DNA of 64,000 nt from Streptomyces xantholiticus (GTDB lineage: Bacteria > Actinomycetota > Actinomycetes > Streptomycetales > Streptomycetaceae). The notes beneath the pieces were generated by a model that ran no database searches, was not told where the DNA came from, and saw nothing but the letters and a program-made list of their open reading frames with translations. This document shows, in pieces, positions 42,701-49,920 of the stretch (position 1 is the first letter of the stretch; every line of letters begins with the position of its first letter). The position numbers and the translations under genes are program-made. The stretch covers positions 1 through 64,000 of the forward strand of contig NZ_BMWB01000017.1 in the NCBI RefSeq assembly GCF_014651015.1, read 5' to 3'.

Positions 42701-43701
42701 CGCTCGAACGCGATGACCTCGAGGAGCTCGTCGAGCTTCCAGAAGCGGACCAGATGCCACTTGACCCGGGCTTCGGCGGTGAGGTCGTCGATGATGTCCG
42801 GGTCGGCTTCGTCGAGGAACTGGTTGGCCCACTCCATGAAGGCCTGCTGGTACTCCTCGTCCGCGTCGGGCAGCACCTTGAGATGCAGCATGAGGTCCGA
42901 CTTCAGGCACGCGAGGTCGTACTTGCGCTTGTGCTCGAGGAACGCACGGGAGCGATGGCCGCCCAAGAACCGGCTGACCGACTGCACGGCCGCGACACGG
43001 TCACGGAGATTGCTCAGCTCCGTGTGCCGCTGGGTGATCGAAGGCGCGGCCGCACCGTCGCGGCGCCGCCAGAAGTAGACGAAGTCATTGATGACATCGA
43101 CCTTGTTCGCACGGAAGTGGGCAACCATGTTCACCCAGGAGTCCTCGTACAGGACCCCTTCCGGGAATGCAATGAAGTGGTGATCCCAGAACGAGCGCCG
43201 GAACACCTTGTTCCAGACCGTGCGGTCGTAGATCAGCGCCTCGAACCGGGTGATGTGCGTGTGACGCCGGTCCTTCGCCATCGGGCCCTTGTGGAGCGGT
43301 GACTGCCACTTCTTGGTGGAGTTCATCATCTGCACATTGCCGGAGACGAAGTCCGACTCCGAACCCTCGAGCCGGCGGATGAGCAGCTCGTAGGCGTACT
43401 CCGGGATGACGTCGTCGCCGTCGACGAAGGCGAGGAACTCGGCCGCCGGGTGAGCGGCGCGGATACCGGTGTTGCGGGCGTGGCCAGGGCCGTGCGACTC
43501 CTGCCGGATCAGCTTGAAGCGGGGGTCACGGGCACAGAACTCCCCCGCGATGCGGGTCGACGAGTCGGTCGAGCCGTCATCGACGAGAATGACTTCGAGC
43601 TCCTTGAACGTCTGGCGTGCGATCGACTCCAGACACTCGTCCAGGTACTGCTCGACGTCCATGAAGGGCACGACGATGCTCAGCCGAGGCCTATCGAACA
43701 A
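39760..43701 (-). CDS. Bifunctional glycosyltransferase family 2 / CDP-glycerol (TagF-like) glycerophosphotransferase
   Basis: 1313 aa; TTG start with GGAGG 8 nt upstream. Residues 1-~240: GT-A glycosyltransferase (LSIVVPFMDVEQYL, VDDGSTDSS, FVDGDDV). The middle ~450 residues are beta-rich and helical, with no family I recognise. Residues ~840-1190: CDP-glycerol:polyglycerophosphate transferase with TWHGTPLK, YAPTWRDD, VRRHPNVV and DVMITDYSSLMFDY. The tail is Gln/Pro/Ala-rich. TagF-like enzymes polymerise polyol-phosphate teichoic acids at the cytoplasmic membrane face. Fusion with a GT2 suggests alternating sugar and polyol-phosphate addition. LCP and galU genes nearby fit cell-wall glycopolymer synthesis. 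Confidence 0.92.
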   Translation of the reverse strand: MFDRPRLSIVVPFMDVEQYLDECLESIARQTFKELEVILVDDGSTDSSTRIAGEFCARDPRFKLIRQESHGPGHARNTGIRAAHPAAEFLAFVDGDDVIPEYAYELLIRRLEGSESDFVSGNVQMMNSTKKWQSPLHKGPMAKDRRHTHITRFEALIYDRTVWNKVFRRSFWDHHFIAFPEGVLYEDSWVNMVAHFRANKVDVINDFVYFWRRRDGAAAPSITQRHTELSNLRDRVAAVQSVSRFLGGHRSRAFLEHKRKYDLACLKSDLMLHLKVLPDADEEYQQAFMEWANQFLDEADPDIIDDLTAEARVKWHLVRFWKLDELLEVIAFERKGGPIPVRRRFRRYLNYPYLGDRQVGVDKKAYRLDKELSLHGSVSGAHWKGEWLHLSGAAYIRFINVHKRRMSVKALALRNKKQGRTLVTTAKTTYYPQATEHSNQNRYCYDWSGFETRIDTTRLKRKGQWVEGTWDVAAGVLSRGLFRYKGLARGGAGSASNPPYRYVDKNTRIVPLFLQGTLKLRVEIVRCRITRHRVVGNRLELGGVYLGPTVPEWGKFRVRSLSGAAQHDSWVHFTHGGEGWCTFTTRIPLSGLVPGSRGEEDDNVPRSWGMGSNGWKTTLHVEGRKAPIYPVMAEETPDGRYRMPQALQAPEGDREVVVHRNGSGYVVLFERATLPTATHVTWHEDGSLEIHGRYTAADRLSASEYLASHVIVRSRAQGAEREFPIVWNRDTFRCVVTPAAVRTLAGSIPLAGGRWDFFLRRQDLSTVGPEERQEDLMIKLEQELIGELPQEFEHGGRRYDLQSEAYDRLSLLVHSAMPDHARGPYRQKLLRTKAYPASRRQPVRDAVLFDAFKGSQYSDSPRALHEELVRRRVGLEHLWVVRDDQVQVPPTATPVRMWSPEWYEALATSRYVVANNHLPDWFQKREGQVVVQTWHGTPLKKIGHDIEAIHFADQRYLERVEKEVQNWDMLVSPNSFSTPILKRAFGFPGEMVECGYPRNDILRRPGMERREQEIRRRIGLPEGKRVVLYAPTWRDDQFYAPGKYKLDFRIDLEAARARLGADHVLMVRRHPNVVDPVPGAGDGFVFDVSDYPDMADLSLITDVMITDYSSLMFDYVNTGRPILFFTYDLDHYRDTLRGFYFDFEHSAPGPLLYTSDDLVAAIRDIDRIQELYAERYRWFQNEFCDLDDGYAAARLADRMLVSGDDLSPEHAQAPAVGTVDTRHAGRAMTPIRWSPQQWFTAQRPSAELVRATPTQQPAPAHDAASPQQTAVSQPPQQPHAQLPQLMPARLQQPTGGLAQTPPTGDRTHEGVIV

Positions 43702-44030
43702 AGCGCGCTCCTCCGTTGATCAATCTGCGGCGGCCTACGGCGACGTCGGCCGCTGGCAGACCTGCCCTCACCGGCGTCTCTGCCAACAGCCCCGTAAATG
43801 GCGCGCTGTCCGTCGATGAACGGCAGTGAACGCTTATCTGTCCTTCACAGGGCCCGCACATAATAGGACACGATCAGATTCGACAACAGCCGTGGATCAT
43901 CGCGTGCGATTACGGAAGATTTGGCCAACTTCCGCAACAAAGCAAGGTCATCGGGGGTCACGGGCCGACCTCGTCACACGAAAGGGACGCCGACACGTGA
44001 GGCATCCCACTCTCCGCACGACGGCTGCGG
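43702..44030. other. Intergenic region upstream of the GT2/TagF gene
   Basis: 329 bp between the TagF-like gene start and the end of the gene at 44031. It is AT-richer than the surroundings (for example 43855-43935, CACATAATAGGACACGATC). Presumably it holds the leftward promoter and a terminator for the upstream gene. CGGCTG...CAGCCG around 44022-44037 overlaps that gene's stop. No ORF or RNA gene was recognised. Confidence 0.5.
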
Positions 44031-45194
44031 TCAGCCGACTTCCCGCCACGCCTCGAAGGCCAGGCCCGGGTCGAGCATGTCCTGACGGGTGACCCAAAGG
44101 GCACCATCGGGGCGAATCGTCGCAAGCACGACACGCCCCATGCCGTCGACCTGAACGGCAGGCCAGCCGACGCATGCTTCACCGACCGGCGCCCACCAAG
44201 TGCCGTACACCTCCCCCTCGGTGGGATAGGCGGCGACCTCAGGGGCACCGTGTGCGCCACGCTGGACCAGTACGGTGCAGTCGTATCCGTTGATCGATGC
44301 GCGCACCGCGCCGACGGGCCCCTCGCCCGCCGCTCCACCCAGGGACGTCAGAACAGCCGGCGCGTTCGACCCGTCCGCCTGGGCGCGATATGCGACGACT
44401 TGACCGTCGGCCGGGTGACGCCAGTAGAACGTGACACTTCCCGGCCCCGTCTCCAGCCCCGTATGAGTCAGCTCGACCGCGGGCTGGGCGGGGCGGCCGA
44501 GGAGGCGAAAGGCCTTGTCCGACGCGTCTCGAGCCCAGTGCACGACTCCCTTGCTGTACGTCGCGAGGGCCTGGATCGAACCCGTGGACGTGGGTACCGC
44601 CACCAGGGGCGTACGCACCCATCTGTTGTCCATGCCCGCCCATGACTCCCAGTTGCCTCCGGGGTCCCGCCTGCGGGTGCGCACCGAGTGCCCGAGACAG
44701 TGGATGAAGACATGGAGCGCGCCTGAACCGTCAGCGGCGACGAAGGGGTGGCCGAGCCTTTCGGACGCAGTGCCGTCGTCTTCTCCACGGAAGGGGTTAC
44801 CCAGTACATGCCATCCGCTGAGCGGGCGCCCCGTCTGGAACTGCGTGGCGAAGACGATCTCTCGGCCGCCCATGGCACCTTCGCGGTACCGCATTCCGGC
44901 AAAGTAGACATAGCCGTCCGATCCCTGACTGAAGACGGCATACCCCGTCCAGTCGTCCACGGGGAAAAGCTCGGGGCCGATCCACCTCGTGGACCCGGGC
45001 TCGGACTCCGTCCATCGGGCGATTCCCTCCGGCACGGAGCAGTAAGCAGTCAGCCGACCGTCACGACCGAGGAACAACCAGCTCGCGGTGGGCGTGGATC
45101 CCGAACCGACGGCAGCGGCGACCCCGGGTCCGGACAGGTCCTGGCCGGAGACGGGAACGCCGGCACCCACCACCGCACGTTTGCGTCGCGCCAT
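44031..45194 (-). CDS. Hypothetical protein, possibly a beta-propeller
   Basis: 387 aa from ATG 45194 (AGGAGAGG upstream). No signal peptide or membrane segment. The sequence shows repeating ~50-residue units with W/Y-rich strands and DG turns (SWLFLGRDGRLTAYC, WTGYAVFSQGSDGYVYFA, GHPFVAADGSGALHVFI, TPLVAVPTSTGSIQALA, GWPAVQVDGMGRVVLAT). This resembles tectonin/PLL-type lectin propellers. No function can be assigned. It lies 140 bp downstream of galU on the same strand. Confidence 0.7.
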   Translation of the reverse strand: MARRKRAVVGAGVPVSGQDLSGPGVAAAVGSGSTPTASWLFLGRDGRLTAYCSVPEGIARWTESEPGSTRWIGPELFPVDDWTGYAVFSQGSDGYVYFAGMRYREGAMGGREIVFATQFQTGRPLSGWHVLGNPFRGEDDGTASERLGHPFVAADGSGALHVFIHCLGHSVRTRRRDPGGNWESWAGMDNRWVRTPLVAVPTSTGSIQALATYSKGVVHWARDASDKAFRLLGRPAQPAVELTHTGLETGPGSVTFYWRHPADGQVVAYRAQADGSNAPAVLTSLGGAAGEGPVGAVRASINGYDCTVLVQRGAHGAPEVAAYPTEGEVYGTWWAPVGEACVGWPAVQVDGMGRVVLATIRPDGALWVTRQDMLDPGLAFEAWREVG

Positions 45195-45334
45195 GTCCTC
45201 GGACCCACCTCTCCTGCATGAACTGGGCGACAATAACACCGGGCGCATTCCTGTCCCCACGCAGCGGAACACGGAGCGACAGAAAGGCAAACATGCCGCA
45301 ATAGCCGGAAATGGACCATCAGTCGGCCGCTCGA

Positions 45335-46279
45335 TCAGAGTTCGTCCCGCACCCAGTCCCGCAGCCACTGCCGGAAGTCCGGACCGAGGTCCTCGCGCTC
45401 ACAGGCCAGCCTCACAATCGCCCGCAGATAGTCGCCGCGGTCGCCGGTGTCGTATCGCCGGCCCTTGAAGAGAACCCCGTGCACCGGACCGCCGGCCGCC
45501 TCGATCTGCGTCAACTGCTGCAGGGCATCGGTGAGCTGGATCTCACCACCCCGCCCCTCAGGGGTGCGCCGCAGCGCCTCGAAGACGCCGGGGTCGAGTA
45601 CGTACCGGCCGATGACCGCGTACGAACTGGGCGCCTTGCCGGGCTCGGGCTTCTCCACAAGACTCGTGACGCGGACCACGTCCGCAGCTTCACCGACCTC
45701 TACGGCTGCGCAGCCGTACAGGTGGATCTGGCTCTCCGGTACCTCCATGAGCGCGACGACACTGCCGCCGAGCTCGCGCTGCACCTCGATCATCCGGGAG
45801 AGCAGCGGGTCGCGCGGATCGATCAGATCGTCACCGAGAAGCACGGCGAAGGGTTCGTCGCCGACATGGGCCGCCGCCGCGAGCACGGCGTGCCCGAGCC
45901 CGCGCGGATCCCCCTGGCGCACATAGTGCACGGCCGCCAGGTCCGACGACTGACGCACGGCGGAAAGACGCCGCTCATCGCCCTTGCGCCCGAGAGCGTG
46001 CTCGAGTTCGTAGTGACGGTCGAAGTGGTCTTCCAGCGCCCGCTTGTTGCGGCCCGTCACCATCAGCACATCCTCGAGCCCGGCGGCGACCGCTTCCTCG
46101 ACGACGTACTGGATCGCCGGTTTGTCGACGACCGGCAGCATCTCCTTGGGCGTCGCCTTTGTGGCGGGCAGGAACCTGGTACCCAGGCCTGCCGCGGGGA
46201 TCACTGCCTTGACGACTCCGGGACGTATGTCGGTCACGAGGTTCCTTGCCTGTGATGAAGACGGGCCGTGGGACGGCAC
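45335..46279 (-). CDS. galU: UTP-glucose-1-phosphate uridylyltransferase
   Basis: 314 aa. Nucleotidyltransferase signature IPAAGLGTRFLPATKATPKE with catalytic Lys; also QGDPRGLGHAVL, LLGDDLID, LVEKPEPG, GRYVLDPGVF, GEIQLTDALQ and YDTGDRGDYLRA. Makes UDP-glucose for surface glycans and trehalose. ATG 46279 is used; a GTG at 46237 is an alternative. It lies beside glycopolymer-type genes and is divergent from the LCP gene. Confidence 0.96.
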   Translation of the reverse strand: MPSHGPSSSQARNLVTDIRPGVVKAVIPAAGLGTRFLPATKATPKEMLPVVDKPAIQYVVEEAVAAGLEDVLMVTGRNKRALEDHFDRHYELEHALGRKGDERRLSAVRQSSDLAAVHYVRQGDPRGLGHAVLAAAAHVGDEPFAVLLGDDLIDPRDPLLSRMIEVQRELGGSVVALMEVPESQIHLYGCAAVEVGEAADVVRVTSLVEKPEPGKAPSSYAVIGRYVLDPGVFEALRRTPEGRGGEIQLTDALQQLTQIEAAGGPVHGVLFKGRRYDTGDRGDYLRAIVRLACEREDLGPDFRQWLRDWVRDEL

Positions 46280-46491
46280 CTTCGGTGCTTGCCGGCTGTG
46301 AGGCCGAGTCGATTCGGCGACCGCACGTGGAGGGATTTTGAACGCCGAAGAATGTAACCGACCGCAGGAGGTCGAAAATTTGTCTATAGTGCACGGTCAG
46401 TCATGCATTCAAGGACCGGTCACACCCCCCACCCGAGTCCCACGCATTCCACCGCCCCTCCAGGGCAATGAACTTGAGGACTCGAGACAGG

Positions 46492-47583
46492 ATGAGCCAC
46501 GACGCCGCCACGCCACCGGGCCCGCAGGGGGACGGACACGGGAGGAAGCGGCGCAGATCCGCTCCTCGCAAGCGCCGTCGCGGTCTCAAGATCACTCTGG
46601 GAGTCGCGCTCGTCCTCCTGCTGGCCGCGGGAGGCACCGCCTACTGGCTGTACAGCAGCCTCGACGGCAACATCAAGGGCGTCGACCTCGACAAGGCCAT
46701 CGGCGACGACCGGCCTCAGAAGTTGCCGACCAGCGGTCAGAACCTTCTCGTGCTGGGATCGGACTCCCGGGCCGGCGGCAACGGCGGGCTCGCGGGGGGC
46801 GACGTCAGCGGCGCCCGTTCGGACACCGCGCTCATGATCCACATACCCGAGGGCCGTTCCAGCGCGACGGCGGTCAGCATCCCGCGCGACACCCTCGTCG
46901 CCCGGCCCGAGTGCGTCAAGTCCGACGGCTCCGCCCTGCCGCCCAAAGAGCGCGTGATGTTCAACTCCGTCTACTCCCTCGCCGGTCCCGCGTGCGTCGT
47001 GAAGACCGTGGAGAAGATGTCCGGAGTCCGGATGGACCACTACCTGGAAATCGACTTCGCCGGATTCAAGGAGCTGGTCGACGCGATAGGCGGAGTGACC
47101 GTCAACGTCGACGAGCCGATTCGCGACACGGAGTCCGGCCTCGATCTCACGACCGGGTCGCACAAGCTCAACGGCACGGAATCCCTGGCGTTCGTCCGAA
47201 CGCGGCACGGTATCGGTGACGGCAGCGACCTGGGTCGTATCGGTTTGCAGCAGCAGTTCATGATGGCGCTGCTCAGCGAGGTCAAGTCACAGGACCTGCT
47301 GGGCAGTCCCACCAAGTCGTACAAGATCGCGGACTCGCTCACCCAGTCGCTGACGACCGACTCCGGTCTCGACTCGCTCACCAAGCTCGCCGAATTCGCC
47401 CGCAGCATGGACGGCGTCGACCCGGCCTCGATGGAGACGATCATGCTCCCCGTCGCCTACGACAAGATCGACCCGAACCGTGTCGTCGCCGCCGAGCCGC
47501 AGGCGACCGAGCTGTGGAAGGCCATCCGCAACGACGCGGAGATCCCCGAATCCGCGAAGAAGTCACCCGCCACGGGCGGCTGA
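46492..47583 (+). CDS. LytR-CpsA-Psr (LCP) family glycopolymer transferase
   Basis: 363 aa from ATG 46492 (an in-frame ATG at 46468 is possible). A basic cytoplasmic N-terminus (RKRRRSAPRKRRRG) precedes one membrane helix (ITLGVALVLLLAAGGTAYWL). The extracellular LCP domain has LVLGSDSRAGG, GARSDTALMIHI, VSIPRDTLV, GGVTVNVDEPI and LAFVRTRHG with the conserved Asp and Arg residues. LCP enzymes transfer lipid-linked wall glycopolymers to peptidoglycan. This fits the nearby TagF-like and galU genes. Confidence 0.95.
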   Translation: MSHDAATPPGPQGDGHGRKRRRSAPRKRRRGLKITLGVALVLLLAAGGTAYWLYSSLDGNIKGVDLDKAIGDDRPQKLPTSGQNLLVLGSDSRAGGNGGLAGGDVSGARSDTALMIHIPEGRSSATAVSIPRDTLVARPECVKSDGSALPPKERVMFNSVYSLAGPACVVKTVEKMSGVRMDHYLEIDFAGFKELVDAIGGVTVNVDEPIRDTESGLDLTTGSHKLNGTESLAFVRTRHGIGDGSDLGRIGLQQQFMMALLSEVKSQDLLGSPTKSYKIADSLTQSLTTDSGLDSLTKLAEFARSMDGVDPASMETIMLPVAYDKIDPNRVVAAEPQATELWKAIRNDAEIPESAKKSPATGG

Positions 47584-47603
47584 CGAGCGTCGAGCCTCTC
47601 CCG

Positions 47604-47643
47604 AAGCCCCGGGCACCCGGATCCCACCAGGTGCCCGGGGCTT
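47604..47643 (+). terminator. Strong hairpin terminator after LCP gene
   Basis: AAGCCCCGGGCACC, a 12-nt loop and GGTGCCCGGGGCTT: a perfect 14-bp stem 20 bp after the stop, followed by CCC. Confidence 0.9.
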
Positions 47644-47679
47644 CCCATGGTCCGCCCCCGGGCCTGCGACCCTGACCCC

Positions 47680-48078
47680 ATGGACACACTTCCCGTACTT
47701 CTGATCGTCGACGGCGCCAACGTCGTCGGCTCCGTTCCCGACGCGTGGTGGCGCGACCGGCGCGGGGCCGCCGAGCGGTTGCGGGACGGGCTGGTGGGGG
47801 TGGCTGCCGAGGGCATCGACGGATGGCCCGGGCCGCTGGAGGTGGTGCTCGTTGTGGAGGGCGCCGCCCGCGGAGTGGGCCCGGTGCCGGGCGTCGGGGT
47901 GGTGTCGGCGCACGGCAGCGGCGACGACCTGATCGTGGATACCGTACAGGCGGCGGCCGGCCGGACCTGTGTGGTCGTCACTGCGGACCGGGAGCTTCGG
48001 CGGCGTGCCGAGGCGCACGGCGCGCGGTGCGTGGGCCCGCGCGCCGTGCGCCCGCCGGACGGGACCTGGTCGAGCTAG
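47680..48078 (+). CDS. Small NYN/PIN-like domain protein
   Basis: 132 aa, start ATG 47680. The strand-1 acid lies in LLIVDGANVVGS, the second acidic site in HGSGDDLIVDTV, and a VVTADRELRRRAEAHGA segment is typical of YacP/NYN-type PIN-like nucleases. It is sometimes annotated as an NTP pyrophosphohydrolase, which the sequence does not support. Its stop overlaps the stop of the convergent permease gene by three bases. Confidence 0.8.
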   Translation: MDTLPVLLIVDGANVVGSVPDAWWRDRRGAAERLRDGLVGVAAEGIDGWPGPLEVVLVVEGAARGVGPVPGVGVVSAHGSGDDLIVDTVQAAAGRTCVVVTADRELRRRAEAHGARCVGPRAVRPPDGTWSS

Positions 48079-49589
48079 TACTTGGCGTCTGCGCCTTGGC
48101 GACCGAGTCGGCTGTTCCTGCGCCCGTAGGCGGCGTACACGATGAGGCCGAATGCCATCCAGACGGCGAAACGGAACCAGGTCTCGCCCGGCAGGTTGAG
48201 CATCAGCCACACCGACGCGGCGATCGAGAGGATCGGGATCACCGGCACCCATGGGGTGCGGAAGGCGCGGTGGAGGTCGGGCCGGGTGCGGCGAAGGATG
48301 ATCACGCCGAGCGCCACGACGACGAACGCGAACAGGGTGCCGATGTTCACCAGCGTGGCGAGCTCGTTGATGCTGGTGAAGCCGGCCACGATCGCGATGA
48401 TCACCCCGAGCAGGATCGTCGGGCGGTAGGGCGTGCGGAAGCGTGGGTGGGTCACGGAGAAGAACCGCGGCAGCAGACCGTCCCGGCTCATCGCGAAGAA
48501 CACCCGCGTCTGGCCCAGCAGCAGGATCATGCACACCGTGGTCAGGCCGACCGCGGCGCCGAAACTGATCACGCCCGCGAAGAACGGTGCCCCGACGGAC
48601 TTGAAGGCATCGGCGAGCGGCGCGCTGACGGAGAGCTCGCTGTAGTGCTGCATGCCCGTCACCACGAGGGAGACGGCGACGTAGAGCACGGTGCAGATGA
48701 GCAGCGAGCCGAGGATGCCGCGCGGCATGTCACGCTGGGGCAGTTTGGTCTCCTCGGCCGCCGTGGCCACGACGTCGAAGCCGATGAAGGCGAAGAAGAC
48801 GATGGACGCGGCGGTGAAGATGCCCATGACGCCGAAGTTCGTGGGCTCGTAGCCGAACAGCAGCTGCACCAGCGGCGCATCCCAGCCGGAGCCGGACTCC
48901 TGACTCTGCGCCGGCGGGATGAACGGGTCGTAGTTGGCGGCCTTGACGAAGAAGAGGCCCGCGACGATGACGATGAGCACCACGCCGACCTTGATGGCCA
49001 CGACCACCGCGGTGATCCGTGCGGAGAGCTTCATGCCGACGACGAGGATCGCCGTCAGCACCAGGATGAGAAGGAAGGCCAGCAGGTCGAAAGTCCCGCC
49101 CTCCACATCAGGGCCTTGCAGCCCCGCGGGCAGGTTCCACCCCACGTTGTCCATGAGCGATCGCACATAACCCGACCAGCCGACGGCCACCACCGCCGTG
49201 CCGAGCGCGAACTCCAGCACCAGGTCCCAGCCGATGATCCAGGCGGGCAGCTCGCCGAGCGAGGCGTACGAGAAGGTGTAGGCGGAGCCGGCCACCGGGA
49301 CCGTGGAGGCGAACTCGGCGTAGCACAGCGCGGCCAGGGCACAGACGATGCCGGATGCGACGAAGGCGAGTGCGGTCGCCGGGCCGGCGTTGTTCTTGGC
49401 AACGGTGCCGGTGAGGACGAAGATGCCGGTGCCGATGATGACGCCGACGCCGAAGACCGTGAGGTCCACGGCGGAGAGGGACTTCTTGAGTGCGTGCTCC
49501 GGCTCTTCTGTGTCCCTGATCGACTGCTCGACTGGCTTGGTCCGGAAGATCCCTTGCGTGCCGCCGGACGGGTCGGTATCTGTGCTCAC
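48075..49589 (-). CDS. APC-superfamily amino acid permease (cationic amino acid transporter type)
   Basis: 504 aa; GTG start 49589 with GGAGG 8 nt upstream. About 12 membrane helices. The APC signature VFGVGVIIGTGIFVLTG is in helix 1; CYAEFASTVPVAGSAYTF and FFAFIGFDVVATAAEE are in helices 3 and 6. Predicted proton-coupled amino-acid importer or exchanger of the cytoplasmic membrane; substrate unknown. Confidence 0.93.
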   Translation of the reverse strand: MSTDTDPSGGTQGIFRTKPVEQSIRDTEEPEHALKKSLSAVDLTVFGVGVIIGTGIFVLTGTVAKNNAGPATALAFVASGIVCALAALCYAEFASTVPVAGSAYTFSYASLGELPAWIIGWDLVLEFALGTAVVAVGWSGYVRSLMDNVGWNLPAGLQGPDVEGGTFDLLAFLLILVLTAILVVGMKLSARITAVVVAIKVGVVLIVIVAGLFFVKAANYDPFIPPAQSQESGSGWDAPLVQLLFGYEPTNFGVMGIFTAASIVFFAFIGFDVVATAAEETKLPQRDMPRGILGSLLICTVLYVAVSLVVTGMQHYSELSVSAPLADAFKSVGAPFFAGVISFGAAVGLTTVCMILLLGQTRVFFAMSRDGLLPRFFSVTHPRFRTPYRPTILLGVIIAIVAGFTSINELATLVNIGTLFAFVVVALGVIILRRTRPDLHRAFRTPWVPVIPILSIAASVWLMLNLPGETWFRFAVWMAFGLIVYAAYGRRNSRLGRQGADAKY

Positions 49590-49873
49590 CCCTGCACCTC
49601 CACACTTGTCGTCCCCGCCATGATCGGGACGGTGCGTGGTCCGTGGAGAGCCGGAACGGGTGGGTTCGACCGAATGGGCCGAAGGGACCACCCTTACAGG
49701 GGGTACCCCCTGGGAACAGTCCGCCACGTCGTCGCACACGATCGGCGCGCTGTGTCCCGATATCGGCTGGAGACGGGCCTGTCGGTCGGTCAACAGGCGC
49801 GTCCATGCGCCTGTTCGGCGGTTCCGGCCATCGAGGTCGTTTCGGCACGCCGGGCACGGGACGATGCCGCTCG
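49590..49873. other. Intergenic region between permease start and dxs terminator
   Basis: 284 bp without a credible gene. It contains the perfect 16-bp palindrome CAGGGGGTACCCCCTG (49696-49711) and a 9-bp hairpin AACAGGCGC/GCGCCTGTT (49792-49815). The palindrome lies about 107 bp upstream of the permease GTG and could be an operator. No promoter hexamers were assigned. Confidence 0.5.
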
Positions 49874-49907
49874 GTGCGCCGACCGGACGGAGGTCCGGTC
49901 GGCGCAC
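49874..49907 (-). terminator. dxs terminator hairpin
   Basis: A perfect 15-bp stem (GTGCGCCGACCGGAC and its complement) with a GGAG tetraloop, 13 bp past the dxs stop. Confidence 0.9.
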
Positions 49908-49920
49908 CCGAGAGCCGGTG

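Noticed and set aside
46385..46390. TATAGT as -10 of the LCP gene
   Set aside because: No acceptable -35 at 16-19 bp upstream, so not listed as a promoter.
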